49,063 bases of DNA, from NCBI GenBank assembly GCA_035452965.1, contig DAOTCE010000039.1:1-49063 (forward strand). Reading direction: 5' to 3'. The translations under genes were made by a program, and so were the position numbers. The DNA is from Candidatus Paceibacterota bacterium. GTDB taxonomy: Bacteria; Verrucomicrobiota; Verrucomicrobiia; Limisphaerales; UBA8199. This document shows, in pieces, positions 16,309 through 24,205 of this stretch. Position 1 is the stretch's first letter. Every line of letters begins with the position of its first letter. The notes under the pieces were generated by a model. The model was not told the origin of the DNA and did no database searches. It saw only the letters and a program-made list of their open reading frames with translations.

Positions 16309-16408
16309 CCTCACTTCTGGGCGGGAGTGCGGAGCGCCTGGCCGTGGCTCAAGGGTTACAGGGTGAGCCTTTAGGCCAAGCGCTCCGCAGTCCCGGCCAG
16401 AGGTGAGG
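16309..16408 (+). other. 35-bp imperfect hairpin
   Basis: 16309-16343 pairs with 16374-16408 over 35 bases with four isolated non-Watson-Crick positions (T-G, G-G, G-G, C-A). A smaller GGCTC / GAGCC stem lies inside. The 3' arm is seen, inverted, at the right edge of the window. Confidence 0.75.
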
Positions 16409-16419
16409 CTGACATTGGG

Positions 16420-16499
16420 GGCCAGCGCATGACCAGGCCGCAGCGGAGGCCAGCGAACTTGAGAGCGTTTCCAAAGCTAGGACTGGTGATGCGCTGGCC
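16420..16499 (+). other. 17-bp hairpin GGCCAGCGCAT
   Basis: 16420-16436 pairs with 16483-16499 with one G-G mismatch. The inverted copy at 48966-49045 keeps both arms, including the mismatch, while the 46-nt interior differs at several sites. Confidence 0.75.
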
Positions 16500-17044
16500 G
16501 GGGTTGGAGTCTTCGTTCTGGGGGTCTGAGTTTCCACGTGTTCCACACTCCTCCAGGGAGTGTGGCTGATTTGCTGTGGCGTGTTCGGTTCACGGGACGG
16601 GCGTTCGGTTGCACTGCGACTGTTTCGACGAATCCAGGCCGTTGGATCGCAGTGAAGACGTCCAAGTTTTACATGGGGGTTCTGAAAGAACCCCTGGTTG
16701 GATTGCACGAAGAGCGTTCGAGTTTTAGATGCTGTCTCCAAGACAGCATTGGAAGGAAGCGTGAAGTTATCGCGGGGTTCCAAGGTGGTGTTGTCGGGCG
16801 GTTCCCCGAAAGGGGCTACTCAGCCGCCCACGGAGGACGCTGACGACGCGCAGGCAGCCAACCGGAAAGAACGAGCCACTGCCAAACGAACGGCTGCCAC
16901 CAAGGGAGACGAGGGCGAAACTGAGGGGGCCGACCACACGCAACCCACCACTGCACGGGCAACGAAACGCGCTGGAAATAAAACCCGGCAACGCGACACT
17001 GAAAACGCTGCCAACGAACGCCGACCAGGAGATGCCAACGCCTA

Positions 17045-17117
17045 GCGGCCCTACCGACCTGAAAATGCTCTCTCACACTTTTTTCTTGAGAGAGCATTTT
17101 CAGGGCGGTAGGGCCGC
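17045..17117 (+). other. 30-bp hairpin with T-rich loop
   Basis: 17045-17074 pairs with 17088-17117 at 29 of 30 positions. The single A-G mismatch is also present in copy B (48552-48624). The loop is ACACTTTTTTCTT, nearly unchanged in B. Confidence 0.8.
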
Positions 17118-17740
17118 GGGCAGCACTGGACGCGTAGGAGAACCCGAGACGCCCGACAGCCCGAAGGAGTCGTTTCAACTAACTTGGTCTTTTCCGGAGC
17201 GAGTGGCAGGGCGCATTCCAATTGTTGCAGTAGGCGTGCCAGCCTGTTGGGGGAAAGGGAGGCTGGCGCGACTACTGCATCGTGATTGCGCCCGAACGAA
17301 GCGCTCCGGGGGCGTTCGTGGTTCTACGGGCGCTGGTTTCGCGGCGGGCGTTCGATGACGCGAAGCGGTGGGGCGTTCGAACTGGGACGAGCGAAGCAGA
17401 CAGCGTGACAGGCGGGAGGGTGGCGGGGCGACTGGCGCGCTGACTGCTCGCGGACGTTCGACTTGGTTAAGGAGTATCGACGGCGCGAAGCGGGGGGACG
17501 TTCGATGTGGCGAGATGCTGGTTTCGGGACTGGCGTTCGTGGTCGCGAAGCGGTGGGACGTTGGCTCGCGCTGCGACATCCGAATTGCCCAGGGCGAGCA
17601 GCCAGCGTGACAGCCCCGCATCCATTAACACCCCACTAACATTGTCTTTGCGGGGCTGGCGCGATGGCTGCGGTCGCGGTGGTTGGGATCGCGGCTGGCG
17701 TACATGGTCGTGTCGGCGGAGTGCTGGTTCCTGGTAGTGA

Positions 17741-17797
17741 GCCGCTGCCTCCTCCACTCGCCGTTGCGAAGCACAGGCGAGTGGAGGAGGCAGCGGC
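17741..17797 (+). other. 22-bp covarying hairpin, copy A
   Basis: A perfect 22-bp stem (17741-17762 with 17776-17797) closes on the loop GTTGCGAAGCACA. The copy at 48037-48093 has another perfect 22-bp stem at the homologous place and loop GTTGCGTAGCACA. Seven stem positions differ and all are compensated. Confidence 0.88.
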
Positions 17798-17863
17798 GGT
17801 GTACGGCGCCGGGCCTTCTGGAGGGCTTCCCAGGGGCTTGTGGCAACCTTTAATTTTGAGCTT

Positions 17864-17929
17864 CACAATTAAAGGATGCGGGCTTATCTTTTAATTCGTC
17901 CAGTCGGAATCAAAACTTGTTTAATTGTG
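17864..17929. promoter_or_regulatory. TTTAATTGTG inverted repeats before fic
   Basis: CACAATTAAA (17864-17873) and TTTAATTGTG (17920-17929) are perfect inverted repeats, with related TTTAATT words at 17849 and 17890. The block is much more AT-rich than its surroundings and ends 4 bases before the Fic ATG. It could hold the gene's own promoter and an operator for the C-terminal winged helix of the Fic protein (inference). Confidence 0.5.
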
Positions 17930-17933
17930 CTCT

Positions 17934-19088
17934 ATGCTCAGAGGTCTGACAGGTCACTACGTGCCGCTCCCTTCGGCTGCCGGGGAGAAGGCCCGGGCTT
18001 TCGTTCCGAATCCGCTTCCGCCTCATCCGCCGCTCGATCTTCAGCCCGAGCTTCAGGAACTTGTGTCGCAGGCGATGCTGAGTCTTGGGAGGCTCGATGG
18101 CTTGGCGGCCGTGTTGCCGGATCCAGAGTTATTCATCTATTCCTACGTTCGGAAGGAGGCTGTGCTCTCCTCCCAAATTGAGGGGACGCAATCCAGCCTG
18201 GATGACCTATTGCTTTTCGAGAATGACGCCACGCCCGGGGTGCCATTGGATGATGTGCAGGGGGTGTCGAATTACGTTGCCGCAATGAACCACGGGTTGC
18301 ACCGGCTGAAGACACTTCCGTTGTCGCTGAGGCTAATCAAGGAAATCCATGGCGTTTTGCTATCCAAGGGACGCGGAAGCAAGAAGGAGCCGGGCGAGTT
18401 TCGGCGGTCGCAGAACTGGGTTGGCGGCAGCCGCCCCGGCAACGCCATTTTTGTGCCTCCGCCGCCGGACCAGATTTTGGAGTGCATTGGCGCATTGGAG
18501 AAGTTCCTGCATAACGACCCGGTCAAGACTCCGGTGCTGATTAAGGCCGCACTGGCGCACGTTCAGTTCGAGACCATTCACCCGTTTCTGGATGGCAACG
18601 GGCGCCTGGGTCGTTTGCTGATCACGTTCCTGCTTTGCGCGGAAGGCGCGCTGCGCGAGCCGTTGCTGTATCTCAGCTTGTACTTCAAACAGAACCGGCA
18701 GAGGTATTATGAACTGCTCCAGTCCGTGCGGATGACTGGTGATTGGGAAACGTGGCTGCGGTTCTTCCTTACGGGCGTAGCGGAGACGGCCGCCCAGGCC
18801 GCTGGCACTGCGCGCGCCCTGATGGAGCTGGCGGCTGCGGATGAGAAGCGAATTCAGGCGATCGGCAAGGCATCGGGTTCTGCCCTGCGGGTGCATCGGG
18901 TGCTGCAGGCCCAACCGCTGATCTCTATCGCCGCTGCCAGCAAGAGGTTGAACCTCAGTTTTCCAACGGTAACCACATCTCTTCAGCATCTTGAGAAGCT
19001 CGGGGTCGTGCGTGAAACGACCGGCGGCAAGTATGGTCGGTTGTACGCTTACGATCGCTATCTGAAGATCCTCAACGCCGAGAGTTAG
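17934..19088 (+). CDS. Fic family AMPylase-like protein with wHTH
   Basis: A 384-residue Fic/DOC protein. The active site HPFLDGNGRLGR (about 216-227) is intact, and SSQIEG (79-84) fits the S/T-x-x-x-E-G/N inhibitory helix placed before the core, so it should be auto-inhibited. The last 60 residues (ISIAAASKRLNLSFPTVTTS) form a winged helix. Known members transfer AMP or similar groups to protein hydroxyls. No Shine-Dalgarno is visible at ATG 17934. It sits inside the hairpin region: downstream sequence (19098 on) continues what follows the covarying hairpin in copy B, which has no Fic gene. It is probably cargo. Confidence 0.9.
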   Translation: MLRGLTGHYVPLPSAAGEKARAFVPNPLPPHPPLDLQPELQELVSQAMLSLGRLDGLAAVLPDPELFIYSYVRKEAVLSSQIEGTQSSLDDLLLFENDATPGVPLDDVQGVSNYVAAMNHGLHRLKTLPLSLRLIKEIHGVLLSKGRGSKKEPGEFRRSQNWVGGSRPGNAIFVPPPPDQILECIGALEKFLHNDPVKTPVLIKAALAHVQFETIHPFLDGNGRLGRLLITFLLCAEGALREPLLYLSLYFKQNRQRYYELLQSVRMTGDWETWLRFFLTGVAETAAQAAGTARALMELAAADEKRIQAIGKASGSALRVHRVLQAQPLISIAAASKRLNLSFPTVTTSLQHLEKLGVVRETTGGKYGRLYAYDRYLKILNAES

Positions 19089-19260
19089 TCAGTGTTGGCG
19101 GCCTAAGCGAGTGACAGGCGGAGCGCCGGTTGCGCCGCCGAGGCGCATTTGGCGCGGAGCCTGACAGGAGCGGGTGGCGGCGTCTGGGAAGTCGTCAAGG
19201 GGGTTGTTGAAAAATATGTTGCAGCGCGGCGCAGCGCAAAGGGGTCTGGGCGCAGCCGTG
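19089..19260 (+). ncRNA. 3' continuation of hairpin region after fic
   Basis: GGCGGCCTAAGCGAGTGACA and the GCGCC / GGCGC-rich stretch up to GAGCCTGACAGGAGCG closely match the inverted sequence at about 47950-48032, which in copy B directly follows the covarying hairpin. The stretch 19200-19320 shows only weak similarity and leads to the portal start. Confidence 0.5.
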
Positions 19261-19320
19261 CGCAACTGATGCTCGGCGCACGTGCGTAGCACGTGAAAAG
19301 TCGATGTTAGGGTGGCGGCG

Positions 19321-20850
19321 ATGGCAGTAAATTCGACGCATCCTGATTACGACGCCGCGGCCACAGAGTGGGCGCGGGCGCGTGACGTCCTCGCGGGCGA
19401 GGATGCGGTGAAGGCCCGGGGCGAGAATTATCTCCCGCGGTTGGATTCACAGACGGATGAGGAGTTTGCGGCGTATGTAAAGCGGGCGTCGTTCTTCAAC
19501 GCGACGGCTCGCACTTCTGAAGCCTACCAGGGTTTGATCTTCCGCCGACCTCCGTTTGTGAAATTGCCGGAAGGCGGTTCCGGCCTGGGTAAGGCGATGG
19601 AGGAGTTCGCGAATGATTCCGACATGCTGGGGACGTCGTTGACTGCCTACGCGAAGATGGTTGTCGGCGATGTGATTGGGCTGGGGCGAGCGGGGACGCT
19701 GGTGGATTGGGAATCGGAGGCGGAGCAGCGGGCCTATGCGGTGTTCTATCGGGCGGAGCAGGTTGTCAACTGGCGGGTGGAGCGAGTGAATGGGCGGAAT
19801 GTTCCTACTCTGGTGGTGCTGCGGGAGCAGGTGATCGGGAAGCCCGGCCAGGACAGCGATGAGTTCGAGCTGGGGATGGTGGATCAGATCCGCGTGCTGC
19901 GGTTGGTCGCGGATGATAATGGCGAGCCGTTTTGTCGGGTTGACCTGTGGCAAGAGCTTGATCCGGGTTCGCGGAAGTTTCGGCGCGGCAAGCGTGAGTG
20001 GGTGTTGGTGGAGTCGCACGTGCCGCGCCGGCTCGGGAAGCCGTTGCCGCTGGTTCCGTTTGTGTTCCATGGGCCGCGGCATTCGCGGCCGGATGTGGAT
20101 CGGGGGCCGCTGGAGGACATCATCGCGGTGAACCTCGACCACTATCGTCTCGATGCGGACTTCAAGCACGGGCTGCATTTCACGGCGCTACCCACGGCTT
20201 GGGTGAGTGGCTTCGACAAAGGCGCGAGCCTGAGGATTGGTTCCAGCACGGCTTGGGTAAGCGAGACGCCCGGGGCGACGGCTGGCTTCCTGGAGTTCAG
20301 GGGGCAGGGTTTGGAGACCTTCGAGCGCGCGATGGACCGGGACGAGCGGCTGATGACGATCCTCGGCTCCCGGATGCTGGAAGAGGCGAAGCGCGTGGGC
20401 GAGACGGCTACAGCGATCGAGCTACGGCAGTCGGGCGAATACAGCATCCTTGGTGGTGTGGCCTTCAGCGTGAGCGAATCGCTGACGCAGGTGTTGCGCT
20501 GGGTGTATTGGTGGAACTCGACGGAGGAACTCCCGGATGACGTGAGCGACACGCAGGTGCTGATGCAGCTCAACACGGATTTCAGCACGAAGGGGCTGGC
20601 GAGCCAGGATGTGCAAGCGATTGTCGCGGCCTGGCAAGCGGGAGCGATCAGCCAGGACACGATGTACGAGTTGTTCAGGCGGGGTGAAGTGTTGCCCGAG
20701 GGCAGAACAAACGAGGAGGAGGCCGCATTGATTGAACAAGAAAGGCGCGAAGACGCGAAGAAGGCTTTGGCGGATGGCACGAGTGGCCAATCGCAAATGG
20801 CAGATGGGAAAACCAACGGCACGGCGGGTAGCCGCGCCACAGCGGCGTGA
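19321..20850 (+). CDS. Portal protein, DUF4055-like
   Basis: A 509-residue protein resembling the DUF4055 group of phage portals. Segments such as THPDYDAAATEWARARDVLA, YLPRLDSQTDEEFAAYVKRA, PLPLVPFVFHGPRHSRPDVD and GETATAIELRQSGEYSILGG support this. The portal forms the dodecameric DNA entry ring. ATG 19321 is preferred because the B protein begins at the same MAVN and AGGGTGG lies upstream. It starts the head operon and is 8 bp from the scaffold gene. The C-terminal tail is alanine- and glycine-rich and partly micro-repeat-derived. Confidence 0.85.
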   Translation: MAVNSTHPDYDAAATEWARARDVLAGEDAVKARGENYLPRLDSQTDEEFAAYVKRASFFNATARTSEAYQGLIFRRPPFVKLPEGGSGLGKAMEEFANDSDMLGTSLTAYAKMVVGDVIGLGRAGTLVDWESEAEQRAYAVFYRAEQVVNWRVERVNGRNVPTLVVLREQVIGKPGQDSDEFELGMVDQIRVLRLVADDNGEPFCRVDLWQELDPGSRKFRRGKREWVLVESHVPRRLGKPLPLVPFVFHGPRHSRPDVDRGPLEDIIAVNLDHYRLDADFKHGLHFTALPTAWVSGFDKGASLRIGSSTAWVSETPGATAGFLEFRGQGLETFERAMDRDERLMTILGSRMLEEAKRVGETATAIELRQSGEYSILGGVAFSVSESLTQVLRWVYWWNSTEELPDDVSDTQVLMQLNTDFSTKGLASQDVQAIVAAWQAGAISQDTMYELFRRGEVLPEGRTNEEEAALIEQERREDAKKALADGTSGQSQMADGKTNGTAGSRATAA

Positions 20851-20857
20851 GTGAGTT

Positions 20858-21640
20858 ATGGCACTGAAATTGAAGTTCAAATCGAAGGACGAAGTTCCGG
20901 CGGAACAGCAGGCGCTGTACGTGGAGCGGGAAGGCGAGTGGATGCTCGATGTGGATGGCGGAGCCGTGGAGAAGGCGAAACATGATGAGTTTCGGACGGC
21001 GAACGTGGCGCTGAAGAAAGAGATCGAGGAAACGCGCAAGCGGTTTGAGGGCATTGATCCAGAGGAGGTGCGCAAGCTGGCCGAGGAGAAGCGGCGGCTG
21101 GAGGAAGAGCAGCAACTGAAGGCCGGCGAGGTGGAGAAGGTTTACGAGAACCGGCTCAAGACGGTGCGGGCCGACCTGGAAAAGCAGCTTTCGGGCGTGA
21201 CGGGGGAGTTGAATACGGCGACGGCGCAGCTAACGCGCATCCAGATTGACCAGGGCGTGATTACGGTGGCGACCAAAAAGGGTCTGCGGCCGACGGCGAT
21301 CCCGGACATCACGGCGCGGGCGCGCAATGTGTTCCGGCTGGAAAAGGGCGTTCCCACCGCGTTCGAGGCCGATGGGAAGACGGTGCGCGTGGGCAAGGAT
21401 GGCATCACGCCGTTGAATTTGGAGGAGTGGGTCGATCTGCAGGTCGCCGAAGCTCCTCATTTGTTCGAGTCCAACGCCGGTGGCGGGGCTGCCGGCGACG
21501 CTTCCGGGGGAGGCGCAGGGGCGCGAGCAGGCAGGTCCGCGAGGAATCCGTTCCGGAAGGAGACGTGGAACCTCACGGAGCAAATGAAGTTGCAGAAATC
21601 CGATCCGCAGTTGGCGGCCCGATTGAGGGCGGCTGCATAG
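20858..21640 (+). CDS. Scaffolding protein-like
   Basis: A 260-residue protein with a long charged coiled coil (about 45-125, EVRKLAEEKRRLEEEQQLKA), a compact middle (ITVATKKGLRPTAIPDITAR, GKDGITPLNLEEWVD) and a C-terminal helix NLTEQMKLQKSDPQLAARLR. This is the layout of phage capsid scaffolds, and it lies between portal and capsid genes. A GC-rich glycine/alanine linker (residues 205-230) differs from the B copy. Confidence 0.75.
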   Translation: MALKLKFKSKDEVPAEQQALYVEREGEWMLDVDGGAVEKAKHDEFRTANVALKKEIEETRKRFEGIDPEEVRKLAEEKRRLEEEQQLKAGEVEKVYENRLKTVRADLEKQLSGVTGELNTATAQLTRIQIDQGVITVATKKGLRPTAIPDITARARNVFRLEKGVPTAFEADGKTVRVGKDGITPLNLEEWVDLQVAEAPHLFESNAGGGAAGDASGGGAGARAGRSARNPFRKETWNLTEQMKLQKSDPQLAARLRAAA

Positions 21641-21698
21641 GGGAAGGCAGGCGAGACGCCTGCCCTACTTTGCGGATCACAACCGGAGATTGTGAAGT

Positions 21699-22709
21699 AT
21701 GGCTAAGACAGCAGTGGCGGACATTATCATCCCCACGGAGTTTGAGAAATACGCCATCGAGCGGACAGCCGAGCTGTCGCGCTTTGGCAGATCGGGCATC
21801 GTCGAGACGGGCGATGCGTTTGACCGGATCGCGGCGCAGGGCGGGCGCGAGGTGAAGATGCCGTTCTGGAAGGACCTGAGCGCGACGCGGCAGTTGCTGA
21901 GCGATTCGGCGTCGCTGACGGTGAACAAGATCCAGGCGGACCAGGACATCGCGCGGATCCACAACGACGCGCAGGCGTGGAGCGTGAACCACTTGGCGAG
22001 CGTGATCTCGGGCGATGACCCGTTGCAGGCGATCGTGGACCTGGTGGCGGCCTATTGGGCGCGGCAGGACGAGGGCCTGGTCATCTCCTGCCTCAAGGGG
22101 ATGTTCGCGGCGGCCTCGATGTCGGGGAACCTGCTGGCGATTCACTCGGAGTCGGTGGCGGGGCAGTCCGCTACCACGCGGTTGACGGGGACGACGTTCA
22201 TTGACGCTTGCGCGAAGCTGGGTGATGCCGCCAGCCGGCTGACGGCGGTGGCGATGCACTCGGCAACGGAGGCGGCGCTGAAGAAGCTCGACCTGATTGA
22301 CTTCATCCCGGACAGCGAGGGCAAGCCGAGTCTGGCGAGCTTCCAGGGTCGGAGGGTGGTGGTGGACGACAACCTGCCGACGCGGGCTGGTACCACGGAT
22401 GGGACGGTCTATACGACCTACCTGTTCGGCCAGGGCGCGTTCGCTAAGGGAGTGTCGCCGCTGGATGGCGCGCCGCTGCAGGGCGGGCACGGCACCGAAG
22501 GTGTGGAACTGGCGCGTGTGCCGCTGGACAGCGACACGGTGCTGATCAACCGGCGTCGTTACATCCTCCATCCGCGTGGCGTGAAGTTCACCAGTGCCTC
22601 GGTGGCTGCTGACTCGCCGACGAACGCGGAGCTGGAGACCTCCAGCAACTGGGTGCGGATCTGGGAGAACAAGAACGTCCGCTTGGTCGCCATCACCCAC
22701 AATAACTAA
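21699..22709 (+). CDS. Major capsid (coat) protein
   Basis: A 336-residue protein: IIIPTEFEKYAIERTAELSR at the N terminus, a middle with LLAIHSESVAGQ and IDACAKLGDAASRLTAVAMH, then RRVVVDDNLPTRAG and RRYILHPRGVKFTSASVA. This pattern matches phage coat proteins presumed to have the HK97 fold. Position after the scaffold and the nearly collinear copy in B support it. No processing protease gene is nearby. Confidence 0.85.
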   Translation: MAKTAVADIIIPTEFEKYAIERTAELSRFGRSGIVETGDAFDRIAAQGGREVKMPFWKDLSATRQLLSDSASLTVNKIQADQDIARIHNDAQAWSVNHLASVISGDDPLQAIVDLVAAYWARQDEGLVISCLKGMFAAASMSGNLLAIHSESVAGQSATTRLTGTTFIDACAKLGDAASRLTAVAMHSATEAALKKLDLIDFIPDSEGKPSLASFQGRRVVVDDNLPTRAGTTDGTVYTTYLFGQGAFAKGVSPLDGAPLQGGHGTEGVELARVPLDSDTVLINRRRYILHPRGVKFTSASVAADSPTNAELETSSNWVRIWENKNVRLVAITHNN

Positions 22710-22765
22710 GCGAGTGCCGGGGGCCTAGAGCCCTCGGCAATCGCCTTTCCTGAAAGGACACACAT

Positions 22766-22993
22766 ATGGGCAAAGAGATTCCGCGCAGCTTCGAGAGGAT
22801 TCGGAGCGGCGAGCAGATTCAGTATCCGACATTCACGAATGTCGCCGCCGCCGTGGCAGCCGGTGTGACGGCGGCGAAGTTCCCGCGGCGCATCATTCAC
22901 TTGAGCGCGGGCGGGACTGGCTCGGTGCCGTGCCTGGCCATCAGCGACGGCACCAACTGGAAGCAGGTCGCGATTGGCGCGAACGCCATTTAG
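22766..22993 (+). CDS. Small head-operon protein
   Basis: A 75-residue protein starting MGKEIPRSFERIRSGEQIQ, with GGTGSVPCLAISDGTNWKQV near the end. The B copy is the same length and very similar. The function is unknown. A capsid decoration or stabilising role is suggested only by its place right after the capsid gene. GAAAGGACACACAT precedes the start, the same ribosome binding block as before the terS gene at 36184. Confidence 0.7.
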   Translation: MGKEIPRSFERIRSGEQIQYPTFTNVAAAVAAGVTAAKFPRRIIHLSAGGTGSVPCLAISDGTNWKQVAIGANAI

Positions 22994-23025
22994 GCAAAGC
23001 AGAAAGTAGAAAGCAGAAAGCAGAA

Positions 23026-23238
23026 ATGAGTGAGTTGCTGCCAATTATTCGGCGGGTGAGGCGTCCGCTGTTGCCGGTGGAGGGCCTTGCCGGCGGCCAT
23101 CAGGCGAACGCCAAGCCCGCGGTGGTGCCCGCTGCTGGTTCTGACATCAGTGCGGCCACGACTAAACCCTCCAACCCACCGGAGCCCAAGCAGAATGGCC
23201 AAGTTGCTCCATCTCAACCGACCGAATACGCGCGTTAG
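23026..23238 (+). CDS. Small conserved head-operon protein
   Basis: A 70-residue protein: MSELLPIIRRVRRPLLPVEG then a proline/alanine/glutamine-rich, probably disordered tail. Upstream is a GCAGAAAGCAGAAAG micro-repeat (22993-23026). It overlaps the next gene by 44 bases in another frame. The same pair overlaps in element B, so the overlap is conserved. Function unknown. Confidence 0.6.
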   Translation: MSELLPIIRRVRRPLLPVEGLAGGHQANAKPAVVPAAGSDISAATTKPSNPPEPKQNGQVAPSQPTEYAR

Positions 23239-23611
23239 CAAAGCCCTGCGCGCCTGGTGGGTGATGCGGCGGCAAAAGCGGCGGCGGCGGCAAGGCCAGC
23301 CGGAGTTGCCGCCGCTGCCAACGGTGTTGGTGGGTAACGGGTCTTACTATGCCCAGCAGGAATGGTTCAACACTGTGTTTGAGGTGCAGGTGGACCTGGG
23401 AGGCTGGCCTGAGGCGATGGTGGAGATTTGGCTGAATGTCAACGAAGGCGGGTTCGCGTTTCTCGATCTGGTCGCGAGCGACATCGGCGAGTATTTGCAT
23501 GTGCCGGCCGCCTATGGCGAGGAGTTGCTGGTGTACAAGGCGCGGTATCGGAGCGCGACGGGGGAGCTGGGGCCGTTTTCGAATGAGCTGGCGATTCAAA
23601 TCGTGATCTGA
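23195..23611 (+). CDS. Hypothetical head-operon protein
   Basis: A 138-residue protein: a basic start MAKLLHLNRP ... RRQKRRRRQGQ, then a beta-rich domain (FEVQVDLGGWPEAMVEIWLN, YKARYRSATGELGPFSNELA) that resembles an FN3-like or immunoglobulin-like fold. The same layout is kept in B (43583-44017). It might decorate the head or bind partners. This is inference from fold. Confidence 0.65.
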   Translation: MAKLLHLNRPNTRVSKALRAWWVMRRQKRRRRQGQPELPPLPTVLVGNGSYYAQQEWFNTVFEVQVDLGGWPEAMVEIWLNVNEGGFAFLDLVASDIGEYLHVPAAYGEELLVYKARYRSATGELGPFSNELAIQIVI

Positions 23612-23614
23612 GCT

Positions 23615-24205
23615 ATGGCACTGACACTGATCAAAGAGGATGGCACGGGGAAGGCGGACGCGAACAGCTACGCGAGCGTGGCGGACGGGGACGCCTATTT
23701 CGAGGCGCACTTGTATGCGTCGGCGTGGACGGCTGCCACTGCGACTACGAAGGCCGCGGCGTTGGTGATGGCGACGCGGTTGGTGGATTCGCAATACCAG
23801 TTCAACGGCTATCGGGCGCATGAGGAGCAGGCGTTGCAGTGGCCGCGGGAGCGGTGCCCGGACCCGGACCGGAATGCAGTGACGAGCTCACTGCAGTCGC
23901 CGGTGCTGAGCAGCTTCGTGCCGAATGATGAAGTGCCGAAGGGTGTGGTGGAAGCGGTGTGCGAGATGGCGCGGGAATTGTTGATCGCGGACCGGACGGC
24001 GGCGCCGCCGGGTGAGGGGATCAGCTCGCAGCAGAGCAGCACGTCGTCCCACGATTCGAGCGGCGGGTCCAGCAGCCAGACGAGCATCAGCTACAGCAAG
24101 GAGGACACGCGGCCGATTGTGTCGCGGGTCGCCCAGGCGATGCTGGCGAAGTATGGGGCGCTGATTCAGGGGGGAAGCGGGAGCGTGCGGCTGGTGAGGG
24201 CATGA
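23615..24205 (+). CDS. DnaT-like / head-tail connector-like protein
   Basis: A 196-residue protein: MALTLIKEDGTGKADANSYA, YFEAHLYASAWTAATATTKA, then LQWPRERCPDPD. This fits the phage family annotated as DnaT-like ssDNA-binding, whose position after capsid genes suggests a head completion or connector role. A serine-rich stretch (about 140-165) is variable between copies. It is coupled to the next gene by ATGA. Confidence 0.75.
   Translation: MALTLIKEDGTGKADANSYASVADGDAYFEAHLYASAWTAATATTKAAALVMATRLVDSQYQFNGYRAHEEQALQWPRERCPDPDRNAVTSSLQSPVLSSFVPNDEVPKGVVEAVCEMARELLIADRTAAPPGEGISSQQSSTSSHDSSGGSSSQTSISYSKEDTRPIVSRVAQAMLAKYGALIQGGSGSVRLVRA

Larger units (their letters stand above)
15600..17870 (+). 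ncRNA. Large hairpin-rich noncoding region, copy A
   Basis: Nearly 2.3 kb between terL and the Fic gene hold no credible ORF but at least eight long hairpins, listed separately. Recurring words are GCGTGACAG (15882, 17403, 17605; variant 17234), CTGGCGCG and CGAAGCG (six or more copies from 16044 to 17560). The stretch from about 16402 to the end recurs, inverted, at 47.9-49.06 kb with hairpins kept and compensatory changes. About 330 bp (16830-17040) align between copies without indels, yet most changes would be nonsynonymous in the one frame open in both, arguing against coding. I infer one or more large structured RNAs on the + strand. A DNA-level packaging structure is the main alternative. 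Confidence 0.6.

Noticed and set aside
16698..17045. An open frame of 115 codons in the hairpin region of A
   Set aside because: It starts with TTG and has no Shine-Dalgarno. The same frame in copy B meets an early stop. The alternative frame open in both copies shows mainly nonsynonymous changes, so neither looks like a gene.
15600..17870. Retron or diversity-generating element
   Set aside because: Hairpins might suggest an msr-msd, but no reverse transcriptase gene or template/variable repeat pair is in the window.
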